This document shows positions 1 to 7,221 of a DNA stretch of 9,249 nucleotides, one piece after another. This DNA comes from Lysobacterales bacterium (lineage in GTDB: Bacteria; Pseudomonadota; Gammaproteobacteria; Xanthomonadales; S139-57): NCBI GenBank assembly GCA_026993285.1, contig JALWTZ010000026.1, positions 1 to 9,249 on the forward strand. Direction: 5' to 3'. Position 1 is the first letter of the stretch; the number at the start of each line of letters is the position of its first letter. The notes under the pieces were generated by a model that had not been told where the DNA came from, searched no databases, and saw only the letters and a program-made list of their open reading frames with translations. The position numbers and the translations under genes are program-made.

Positions 1-730
1 ATGGACAGAAAGATGGTGTGGCGGCAGCAGAACTGGCGCAGAGATTATAATCACTTTGAAATGTGGTTGAAGTATTGGGATTGGTGGCATCACTACCCGC
101 ATTGCTGATAAAGTAGTTGTTGGATATATTGATATAACTCAAAAAACCGGCTGCACCGTAATTACCATTATCCATGACAATGCAATTATCCATTTTACCC
201 TGCCCGATAAAACCGTAATCACCATTTTCCTTGATCACGGAATTGGTCACGATGGCAAAAGTTGCGGAAATACCACTGCTGCCATTGCCGCGGACAATCA
301 CCCTGTCAATCAGTGCATTGTTAGCAGCGGCTATGCCAAACCGAGCCATGCCGGTAATGGTGCCATCGTGGATTTGCAGCCCGGATGCGCTGTGCTTGAT
401 CCCGTCACTGGCTCCACTGCCGGTTCCGTTACAGGAGGGCGCATTGCCTGAACAGGTGGCCGGGCCGATGATGCTGAAACCATTCAGGTCGATATCCACA
501 TTGTCGGCGGTGACTTCGATGACATTCACGCTGGTGGAAGTGGTGGTGAGATTACTGCTCAGCACATAGCTGCCGGACTTACCGATCGTGATGGGAAAGC
601 CGGCTGAATCACCAGACAGGCAACCCAGGCTTTCCGCGCAGGTCTGGTTCAGTTCAATACGCCCTTCCGCGGCCCAGACAGGCTGGCAGGCAAACAGTGC
701 GAGTGTGGCGAGAATGTGACGTGTTTTCAT
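1..730 (-). CDS. Secreted right-handed beta-helix protein (copy 1), stop codon at window edge
   Basis: Reading leftward from an ATG at 730-728, the frame stays open for 243 codons to base 2. It begins MKTRHILATLALFACQPVWA, a Sec signal peptide with likely cleavage at VWA|AEG. The last visible residues are FCP. The paralog at 8087-8809 also ends in CP followed by a stop, and the next codon here begins with T, so the stop probably straddles the edge and the protein is essentially complete. After the signal come a paired-Cys segment (C31, C37), a DIDLNGFSIIGP motif (residues 79-90) and coils of about 20 residues from roughly 118 on, with NG or GN turns, as in parallel beta-helix proteins (NosD/pectate-lyase-like fold). 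No catalytic residues are recognised, so function is unknown; an exported surface or periplasmic protein is likely. The Shine-Dalgarno GGAGAAACCCAG precedes the ATG. The LFAC at 12-15 is a poor lipobox, so I prefer ordinary Sec cleavage. Confidence 0.8.
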   Translation of the reverse strand, partial: MKTRHILATLALFACQPVWAAEGRIELNQTCAESLGCLSGDSAGFPITIGKSGSYVLSSNLTTTSTSVNVIEVTADNVDIDLNGFSIIGPATCSGNAPSCNGTGSGASDGIKHSASGLQIHDGTITGMARFGIAAANNALIDRVIVRGNGSSGISATFAIVTNSVIKENGDYGFIGQGKMDNCIVMDNGNYGAAGFLSYINISNNYFISNAGSDATNPNTSTTFQSDYNLCASSAAATPSFCP

Positions 731-750
731 CTGGGTTTCTCCTTTTTTGG

Positions 751-794
751 GGGTTCACCTTACTCAATCGGTAAACCGCCCACCCATGTGTCAC
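751..794 (-). promoter_or_regulatory. Candidate promoter and leader start for beta-helix gene 1
   Basis: On the minus strand, GTGACACAT (794-786) is followed after 14 bases by CCGATTGAGTA (771-761), and then directly by AGGTGAACCC (760-751), 20 bases before the coding start. The same order occurs upstream of the paralogous gene at 8832-8874: TTGACGCAT, 14 bases, CCGTATGTAG, then AGGTGAACCC. The region between the boxes is not conserved, which is what a -35/-10 pair would look like. About 16 bases separate the GACRC core from the CCG box, compatible with ECF promoters. Recognition by the sigma factor encoded at 3894 is inference. The elements could also reflect recent common ancestry of the two genes. 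Confidence 0.5.
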
Positions 795-983
795 TTGAAG
801 CCAAAAAACTGAAAAGCCCATCTTACGCACCTGCTTTTGTTCATTATGAAGGTTGTATAGAAAGCACGCTTGTAAACAAAAAGATGGGGATCGGATTGCA
901 AAAAACAGGAATTCGTTTTTCAATAGTTCCAGCCGGGTGGTAGCAACAGGCGCATTACAGGTGGCAAGTGTGGGGAAACGAAC

Positions 984-3701
984 ATGAAAGACGGGCAATG
1001 GCAACAACTGGACGCCTTGCTGGACAAGGCCGTAACCCTTTCACCCGAGGGTCGTGCCGAGTTGCTGGCTTCGGTGGAAGAGCCCGAGTTGCGGGCCACG
1101 CTCGAACAGTTGTTGCGGCAACTGAAAACCCAGGAAGAGGCCCCCATGGATGCCAGGGTCCATGCCCTGATCTCCGAATGGATGAGCGACAGCAGCACGG
1201 AGGAACCGGACAGCAAGGATTACGGTGAGTTTGAGTTGCTGGAATGCCTGGGCAGTGGTGGTATGGGGCAGGTCTGGCTGGCCCGGCGCAAGCACGGGCC
1301 GGTGGAACAGAAAGTCGCGCTGAAAATTCTCAACCATGGCGTGCGTTGTCCATTGGCGCGAAAAAAAATGGTGCACGAGATGCATCTGCTGGCCCGCTTG
1401 CAGCACCCGGGAATCGTGGGTTTTGTTGATGGTGGCGTCACGGAGGAAGGCCAGCCCTGGCTGGCCATGGACTATTGCCCGGGCCAACCCATCCATCGTT
1501 GGTGTGATGCGCATCAGCAAGGCATCGACGCGCGCATTCACATGCTGATACGCGTGTGCGAAATCGTGGATTATGCCCATCGGCAGCTGGTGGTGCATCG
1601 GGACATCAAACCCGGCAACATCCTGGTGGATGAACAGGGCAATCCGCGCCTGCTGGATTTCGGGATTGCCCGTGTGTTGGAATCGGAAGAAGAACTGTTG
1701 GGCGAAGAGGCCAGCAGTACCCGGATTTTTTCACCGGGTTTTGCCGCGCCGGAACAGATGCGCGGCGGGCAGATCACCATGGCCACGGATGTCTATGCCC
1801 TGGGTGTGCTGGCCTGTGTGCTGATCTGGGGGCCGTTCGCGCTGGAAAAACTGCAACCGGTGGAGCACTGGCAGGAGCTACGCGATTTTCTGCAGCAACA
1901 GTTGCAAGACCGGCCGGAAAGCCACGCCCGCAACCGGCAAACCACCCATGCGCACTTACTGGCGTTGCTACGCAGTGATCTTTGTCGCGTACTGGCCCGT
2001 GCCCTGCATCCGGACCCGGCCGCCCGTTACCCGAATACCCAGGAACTGGCGCGGGATTTGCGCAACTTCCTGGAAATCCGCCCGGTCGATGCGCGACCTG
2101 GCAGCATCCGCTATCGCATGGCCCGTTTTGTCCAGCGGCACCGCAGCATGGTGTTGGTGGCCTCCACAGCCGTTTTGGGCATGGTTCTGACCACCACGAT
2201 TGCGCTGTATCAGTGGCAACAGGCTGAAAAAACCGCCTTGGAAGCGGCAAAAGAGGCGCAGCGGGCAAAAAGCGTGGGGCGGTATCTCAAAAACCTGTTC
2301 GCCATGATGGACCCGCAACAACAGGGCAACCCGGAAATCACCCTGCAGGCCTGGCTGGACCGAACCCTGCAACAACAACTGCGGCAATTGCCGCAAGACC
2401 CGGCTTTGCGGCAGGCTGTGGAACAATCCCTGGCGGAAGTACTGGTCAACATGGGGCGTTATCAAGATGCCGAGCCATTGCTCGATCGCCTGTTGGCACA
2501 ACCCCTGCCACCGCAACAGCAGGTTCAACTGATGCGGGTCAAGGCCAACCTGCTGCAATACACCAGTCGAATCCAGGAAGGCATGGCGATGTTGGAAAAG
2601 GCCGAGCAACTGGCAGGAAAACTGGAAAACCCGCGGCTTTGGTTCCTGACCATGGCGGATTATTTATCCCTTGCCTCTGATCTCGGTCGAAGCATCGAAA
2701 AAGCCCAAAGCGTGGCCAATCGGTTGCTCTCCAGAATGGATGAAATCCCGGCAGGCGAAGAGGGCAAGGAAATCCGTCTGCGCGCAGAGGAGTCACTGGC
2801 AAGATACTGGGCAGACGAGGGGGAATACACAAAAGCACTTCAGGCCATTAATCAGGCGATGGATCTCGCCAGAACTATCTATGGAGAGAACCATGTCAAG
2901 CTGGCCAGTTTGCTGGATATCCGGGCCGATATCTACGCAGCACAGGGAAAATTTCAACAGGCAGCGGAGGATGATCGCAAGGCGCTGGAGCTGTTCAGGC
3001 AAACCTTGGGGCCGGATCATGTCCTGACCTACAACAGTCTTGTGGATGTGGGTGCGAATGAACTGGCCGCGGGCCAGCCGGAAAAGGCCTTGGAATACCT
3101 GTTGCAGGCCAGAGAGCGCTATGCCGGCTGGAAACCTCGGCACATGTATTTGATGGTTATCGAATCCAATATCTCGGAAGCGGCACGGCAACTGGGGCAA
3201 TACCCACTGGCAATCAAACATTTGCGCAAGGCGCTGGAACTGGCCCGTCAGCATGTGGGAGAAGAAAGTTTACGTTTCGGGCTGAACCTTGCCCTGCTGG
3301 GGCGAGTGGAAGGTTTGCTGGGTGATGCGGAAAATGCGGAACAGCACTTTCAACAGGGCCTGGAAAAACTGGCTGCCAAGGCTGGGAAAACCAGTAATTA
3401 TTACCTGCGGATATTGGGGGAATACGGCGGTTTTCTGCTTGAACAAAAGCGGTGGAAGGAGGCTGAAGCCGTACTGACGGAAGCTGTCAATGGCCTGGAG
3501 CAGATGATGGCGGCAGACAGCGTCTATGTCCAGGCCGCCAATGTCTATCTGGGCCTGCTGCGCCTGCAACAGGGTGAGACCGAAGAGGGCCGGCAAAGGT
3601 TGCAACAGGCCATCCCCGTGCTGGAGCAGGTCAGCGCCAAGTACAGTCGGCGGCTGAAACTGGCGAAACTGGCCTTATCGCAATCTCTGGAATCGCAGTA
3701 A
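984..3701 (+). CDS. Transmembrane Hanks-type Ser/Thr protein kinase with C-terminal TPR domain (kinase 1)
   Basis: 905 residues. An N-terminal helical segment (1-80) resembles the leader of ECF-linked kinases. The kinase domain (about 83-365) has a glycine loop GSGGMGQVWLA (90-100), the ATP-binding lysine K114 in VALK, a helix-C glutamate E132, catalytic HRDIKPGN (205-212), DFG (225-227), APE (255-257) and the helix-F aspartate D269. All key residues are present, so it should be active on Ser/Thr. S245, T246 and S250 in the activation segment are autophosphorylation candidates. A single membrane helix spans about 389-409. The Arg/His-rich stretch before it places the kinase in the cytoplasm and the remainder in the periplasm. 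Residues about 410-465 look like a coiled linker; about 475-885 are TPR-like repeats, probably for ligand or protein sensing. The start has GGGGA at 972-976, 7 bases upstream. It is paralogous to kinase 2 and divergent from beta-helix gene 1. Confidence 0.93.
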   Translation: MKDGQWQQLDALLDKAVTLSPEGRAELLASVEEPELRATLEQLLRQLKTQEEAPMDARVHALISEWMSDSSTEEPDSKDYGEFELLECLGSGGMGQVWLARRKHGPVEQKVALKILNHGVRCPLARKKMVHEMHLLARLQHPGIVGFVDGGVTEEGQPWLAMDYCPGQPIHRWCDAHQQGIDARIHMLIRVCEIVDYAHRQLVVHRDIKPGNILVDEQGNPRLLDFGIARVLESEEELLGEEASSTRIFSPGFAAPEQMRGGQITMATDVYALGVLACVLIWGPFALEKLQPVEHWQELRDFLQQQLQDRPESHARNRQTTHAHLLALLRSDLCRVLARALHPDPAARYPNTQELARDLRNFLEIRPVDARPGSIRYRMARFVQRHRSMVLVASTAVLGMVLTTTIALYQWQQAEKTALEAAKEAQRAKSVGRYLKNLFAMMDPQQQGNPEITLQAWLDRTLQQQLRQLPQDPALRQAVEQSLAEVLVNMGRYQDAEPLLDRLLAQPLPPQQQVQLMRVKANLLQYTSRIQEGMAMLEKAEQLAGKLENPRLWFLTMADYLSLASDLGRSIEKAQSVANRLLSRMDEIPAGEEGKEIRLRAEESLARYWADEGEYTKALQAINQAMDLARTIYGENHVKLASLLDIRADIYAAQGKFQQAAEDDRKALELFRQTLGPDHVLTYNSLVDVGANELAAGQPEKALEYLLQARERYAGWKPRHMYLMVIESNISEAARQLGQYPLAIKHLRKALELARQHVGEESLRFGLNLALLGRVEGLLGDAENAEQHFQQGLEKLAAKAGKTSNYYLRILGEYGGFLLEQKRWKEAEAVLTEAVNGLEQMMAADSVYVQAANVYLGLLRLQQGETEEGRQRLQQAIPVLEQVSAKYSRRLKLAKLALSQSLESQ

Positions 3702-3734
3702 TCCGATCCAGACTGTTTATATGGAATGGAACAG

Positions 3735-3782
3735 GGTTGCGATCAATAGCTCAAACAGCAACCGGATGCAAGGATTCATCCG
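3735..3782. repeat. Two adjacent perfect inverted repeats between kinase 1 and the sigma gene
   Basis: GGTTGC (3735-3740) pairs with GCAACC (3758-3763) around a 17-base loop. Immediately after, CGGATG (3763-3768) pairs with CATCCG (3777-3782) around an 8-base loop. They share base 3763. No T-run follows, so this is not a standard intrinsic terminator. The elements could stabilise the 3' end of the kinase 1 transcript or serve as protein-binding sites upstream of the sigma gene; neither is shown. Confidence 0.4.
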
Positions 3783-3819
3783 TGACCGTGAAGCCCTGCA
3801 CAGTTCTGCAAACCACACA

Positions 3820-3847
3820 TTCTTTCTAGGCGTGTCTTCGGTATGAT
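3820..3847 (+). promoter_or_regulatory. Weak candidate promoter for the sigma factor-kinase 2 operon
   Basis: TATGAT at 3842-3847 matches the sigma-70 -10 consensus in five of six positions and lies 46 bases before the sigma gene start. The best -35 at suitable spacing, TTCTTT at 3820-3825 (16-base spacer), is poor. The same segment holds ACACAT (3815-3820) and CGGTATG (3839-3845), resembling the boxes in front of the beta-helix genes but 18 rather than 14 bases apart. The operon may instead be read through from kinase 1. Confidence 0.25.
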
Positions 3848-3893
3848 GAAGAGTGTATGACTCAAGCGATCAGAGGGGGGTCTGAATCGGCTG

Positions 3894-4487
3894 ATGAATA
3901 CGGAATTGGCATACAAGGAAACACCCACGCTGACCCGCCTGCTGCGGGAAGCCCGGGGGGGCAGCCGCCAGGCGATGGAAGAAATCATACCGGCCGTCTA
4001 TGAAGAACTGAAGCAGCTGGCGCATGCACAACGTCAGCGGCTGGGTGAAAGCACCCTCAACACCACCGCGCTGGTGCATGAACTGTTTGTTCTATTGCAG
4101 CAGCGTGAGGCCATGCAGCGCTGGAAAAACCGCCGGCACTTCTTTGCCTCTGCCGCCCTGGCCATGCGCTGCATACTGGTGGATCACGCGCGCAGCCTGC
4201 AGGCGGACAAACGCGGTGGCGGGCAACAACCGGAACGGCTCAATGAAGACAAGGTGGCCGCGCCCGGTTCCCTGGAATGGCTGGTGCAACTGGACCAGGC
4301 CCTCAACGAACTGGCGCGGATCAACCCCCTGGCCCGGGATATTGTCGAGTTGCGCTATTTTGCTGGCCTGAACGAGGCGGAAACCGCCCGGCAATTGCAC
4401 ACCAGCCGCAGTACCGTCAGCCGAGAATGGCGCAAGGCACGGGCTTGGCTGGCCCTGTTCCTGGAGCAGCAGACCCATGGACATTGA
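3894..4487 (+). CDS. ECF RNA polymerase sigma factor, TIGR02999/Sigma70_ECF family, kinase-linked
   Basis: 197 residues, the usual length for this family. Region 2 spans about 12-105 and includes TALVHELF (58-65) and the RHFFASAALAMRCILVDHAR block (81-100). Region 4 spans about 127-190, with the helix-turn-helix LNEAETARQLHTSRSTVSRE (159-178) that contacts the -35 element. Members are commonly encoded next to PknB-type kinases, and no anti-sigma gene is visible here. In region 2.2, where ordinary ECF factors have acidic DAED-like residues that contact RNA polymerase, this protein has N56-T57-T58-A59. In the related EcfP of Vibrio parahaemolyticus, phosphorylation of a threonine in this region by the kinase PknT is needed for activity, so T58 (or T57) is the likely switch here by analogy. 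The start ATG follows AGAGGGGGG (3872-3880) at a long 13-base spacing; no better in-frame start is visible. The 3' end overlaps kinase 2 by 11 nt. Confidence 0.92.
   Translation: MNTELAYKETPTLTRLLREARGGSRQAMEEIIPAVYEELKQLAHAQRQRLGESTLNTTALVHELFVLLQQREAMQRWKNRRHFFASAALAMRCILVDHARSLQADKRGGGQQPERLNEDKVAAPGSLEWLVQLDQALNELARINPLARDIVELRYFAGLNEAETARQLHTSRSTVSREWRKARAWLALFLEQQTHGH
4463..4487 (+). promoter_or_regulatory. Ribosome binding site and 11-nt overlap coupling sigma factor to kinase 2
   Basis: GGAG at 4463-4466 lies 10 bases before the kinase 2 ATG (4477) inside the sigma coding sequence. The overlap ATGGACATTGA contains both the kinase start and the sigma stop (4485-4487). This suggests translational coupling and fixed stoichiometry of the sigma factor and its presumed kinase. 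Confidence 0.65.
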
Positions 4488-7221
4488 ACGGCTGAAACAG
4501 GTCGATGCCCTGTTGGGCCAGGCCCTGGAGCTACCGGAGGCGGAGAGGGCGGCCTTTGTGGCTGCCATCGAGGATGAAGCAATCCGTCAGCAACTCAGCC
4601 AGCTGTTGAGCCTGGAAACCACCCTGGAAACCGTGCTGGATCAGCCGGTGATGGAAAGTCTGCTTGCCGAAGAGCAGGCCACCGCCGAAATCCATGCGCG
4701 CTATGGGGATTTCGAGTTATTGCAACGCTTGGGCGAAGGGGGCATGGGCCAGGTCTGGCTGGCCCGCAGGGTTCATGGCCCGGTGGAACAACAGGTGGCG
4801 CTGAAGATTCTGCACCGGGGCATTGCCAGCCAGTGGTTACGGCACAAGCTGCTGGAGGAAATGCGCCTGCTGGCCCGCCTGCAACACCCCGGCATTGTGG
4901 GCTTTATTGATGCAGGCATCACGGACGACGACCAGCCCTGGCTGGCCATGGAATACTGCCCCGGCCAGCCGGTGGACCGCTGGTGTGAAGCGCAGGCCCT
5001 GTCCACCCCCCGGCGCATCGAGCTGATCCGGCAGATCTGTACCATTGTCGATTATGCCCATCGCCAGCTGGTGATTCATCGGGATATCAAGCCTGGCAAT
5101 ATCCTGGTGGATGAACAGGGCAATCCGCGCCTGCTGGATTTTGGCATTGCCCGTGGTCTGGAACTAGCCAGCGAAAACGGTGAAGTAGACAACCCCAGCA
5201 CGCGGGCATTCTCCCCGGGCTATGCCGCGCCGGAACAGATTCGTGGCGGTGCCATCAGTACGGCCACGGATGTGTACGCGCTGGGTGTGCTGGCCTGTGA
5301 GCTGCTGTGGGGGCCCTTGCCGATCAAGGAGCTGCAACCAGTGGAGCACTGGACGGAGCTGCGCGCGTTCCTGCAGCAACAGTTGCGTGATGCACCGGAA
5401 AGCAAGGCGCGCAACCGGCAAACCACCCACAAGGTGCTCTGTTCCCTGACCCGCAGTGACCTTTGCCGGGTGCTGGCCCGGGCGCTGCATCCCGACCCGG
5501 CCGCCCGTTATGCCACCCCGCGTGAACTGGCAGAGGATCTGGCCAATTTTCAGCAGCTCCGCCCGGTTCAGGCCCGCCCGGGCAATACCCGTTATCGCTT
5601 CACCCGTTTTTTGCAGCGTCACCGCACCATGGTGGGGGTGGCGGGCCTGGCCGTGTTGGGCATGGTGTTGGCCTTTGGCGTGGCCCTGTATCAGTGGCAA
5701 CAGGCCGAACAAGCTGCGGCACAGGCGCGGATGGAGGCCCGCCGGGCTGAAAGCGTGGGGCAGTTTCTCACCAACCTGTTTGCCATGAGCGACCCCCAGC
5801 AGCAGGGCAAACGAAACCTGACCTTGCAGGAATGGATAGACCGCACCCTGAAACAGCAACTGCGGCAATTGCCCAGGGAACCGGAATTGCGTCAGGCGGT
5901 AAAACAGTCACTGGCCGAAGTACTGGTCAACCTGGGTCGCTATCAGGATGCCGAACCCCTGATCGAGGATCTGCTGCAGCAATCCCTGCCCGTGGAACGA
6001 AAGGTCAAGCTGTTGCGCACCCATGCCAATTTACTGGCTTATAGAGGGCAAACACAACAAGCCCTGGATGTTTTGGGGCAGGCCGAGCAATTGGCGGGCA
6101 AACTGGTGGATCCATTGCCACGGCTGGCCACTCTGGTGGACATGATGGGCTTGTGGACCGTGACCCTGGATGAGGCCCGGGAAGCCCAGGCACTGGATGC
6201 CAGGCTGGAGCCCTGGATTCCCTATCTGGAGAATCAGCCAAAAGGCCGGGCCCTGCTGGTCAAGCTGGGAGAGTATCGAACCGTGTATCTGAAAGTACTG
6301 GGGCAATATGCCCGTGCGCTGGAAGAGAACAGCAAAGCCCTGGCCTTGGCCAGGCAAGTGTACGGAGATTTCCACCCGCGGCTGGCCACCCTCTATTCCG
6401 CCCGCGCCGATGTGTATGCCGTCACGGGCCAGTACGCGCAGGCGGCGAAAATGGATCGCCAGGCACTGGCAATTCACCAGGAGACATTGGGCCCGGATCA
6501 CGCGGATACCCTGGCCGCCATGGCGGAACTGGGCGCCGATCTGCTTTCCGCCGGCCAGCCGGAAAAGGCATTGTCGTATTTGCAGCAGGCCATTGACGGG
6601 TTCAGGCGACTGGACGAGCAGAATCTGAATATGATGAACATGGAAGGCAATTTGGCGGAAGCCGCCCGGCAACTGGGCCAGTTTGCGAAGGCGGCGCAAC
6701 ACCTTCGCAAGGCGCTGGAGATGGCCGAAACCCGGGTTGGCAAGGAGAGTGTCAATGCGGGCTTGTATCACGCCCTGCTGGGGCGGGCACTGGGGCTTTC
6801 AGGGCAGGCGCGGGATGCGGAAAAACATTTTGTTCGTGGCCTGGAAATCCTGAAGAAGCAGGCGGGCGAACAAAGCCCCTATACCTTGCGCATTCTGGGG
6901 GAATACGGCGCCTTTCTGCTGGAACAGGGCCGCCTGGATGAAGCGGAAACGGCACTGGTGCAGGCGGTGGATGGCCTGGCAAGCACCATGGGGCCAGACG
7001 CGCTCTATGTGCAATCGGCCAATCTCTATCTGGGCCTGTTGCGCCTGCGCCAGGGCAGAACCGAAGAAGGTCAACAACGGCTGCGGCAGGCCCTCCCGGT
7101 GCTGGAACAGGCCGGCATCAAGTTCCGCCGCCGGGTCGAACAGGCCCGCCAGGCCCTGAAAGCACTGGCCGGCACCGAAACGGATACCGGCCAGCAACCA
7201 GGGAACGCAGCGGCTCAGTAA
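4477..7221 (+). CDS. Transmembrane Hanks-type Ser/Thr protein kinase with C-terminal TPR domain (kinase 2)
   Basis: 914 residues, collinear with kinase 1 along its whole length. The glycine loop is GEGGMGQVWLA (86-96); other key residues are K110, helix-C E128, HRDIKPGN (201-208), DFG (221-223) and APE (251-253). The catalytic-to-DFG block of 34 residues differs from kinase 1 at one position (I for V). The activation segments diverge between DFG and the shared STR.FSPG motif (S241, T242, S246 here). One membrane helix spans about 385-405, preceded by RHR and other basic residues, which places the kinase domain inside the cell. TPR-like repeats fill about 475-885, including GPDHADTLAAMAELGADLL (672-690). 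The C-terminus adds a short polar tail absent from kinase 1. Because it overlaps the sigma gene it is the prime candidate for phosphorylating that factor; the TPR domain probably senses an envelope signal. It converges with the 7215-8075 gene, with a 7-nt overlap. Confidence 0.93.
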   Translation: MDIERLKQVDALLGQALELPEAERAAFVAAIEDEAIRQQLSQLLSLETTLETVLDQPVMESLLAEEQATAEIHARYGDFELLQRLGEGGMGQVWLARRVHGPVEQQVALKILHRGIASQWLRHKLLEEMRLLARLQHPGIVGFIDAGITDDDQPWLAMEYCPGQPVDRWCEAQALSTPRRIELIRQICTIVDYAHRQLVIHRDIKPGNILVDEQGNPRLLDFGIARGLELASENGEVDNPSTRAFSPGYAAPEQIRGGAISTATDVYALGVLACELLWGPLPIKELQPVEHWTELRAFLQQQLRDAPESKARNRQTTHKVLCSLTRSDLCRVLARALHPDPAARYATPRELAEDLANFQQLRPVQARPGNTRYRFTRFLQRHRTMVGVAGLAVLGMVLAFGVALYQWQQAEQAAAQARMEARRAESVGQFLTNLFAMSDPQQQGKRNLTLQEWIDRTLKQQLRQLPREPELRQAVKQSLAEVLVNLGRYQDAEPLIEDLLQQSLPVERKVKLLRTHANLLAYRGQTQQALDVLGQAEQLAGKLVDPLPRLATLVDMMGLWTVTLDEAREAQALDARLEPWIPYLENQPKGRALLVKLGEYRTVYLKVLGQYARALEENSKALALARQVYGDFHPRLATLYSARADVYAVTGQYAQAAKMDRQALAIHQETLGPDHADTLAAMAELGADLLSAGQPEKALSYLQQAIDGFRRLDEQNLNMMNMEGNLAEAARQLGQFAKAAQHLRKALEMAETRVGKESVNAGLYHALLGRALGLSGQARDAEKHFVRGLEILKKQAGEQSPYTLRILGEYGAFLLEQGRLDEAETALVQAVDGLASTMGPDALYVQSANLYLGLLRLRQGRTEEGQQRLRQALPVLEQAGIKFRRRVEQARQALKALAGTETDTGQQPGNAAAQ

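Noticed and set aside
896..930. TTGCAA and CAATAG as a sigma-70 promoter for kinase 1, and GGAA/CAATAG words shared with 3728-3749
   Set aside because: The -10 match is poor, and the spacing between the shared words differs by three bases between the two sites, so it is likely chance.
654..1007. Minus-strand reading frame of 117 codons across the divergent intergenic region
   Set aside because: It covers both the beta-helix 1 start and the kinase 1 start, has no ribosome binding site and an unlikely protein composition.
2140..2210. Kinase 1 membrane helix read as a signal for a secreted TPR protein
   Set aside because: It is internal, in frame, and conserved in kinase 2 at the same place with basic residues before it, so it is a membrane anchor of one protein.
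3815..3845. ACACAT and CGGTATG boxes upstream of the sigma gene as an autoregulatory copy of the beta-helix promoter
   Set aside because: The gap is 18 rather than 14 bases and the AGGTGAACCC leader is absent; mentioned only as a weak candidate.
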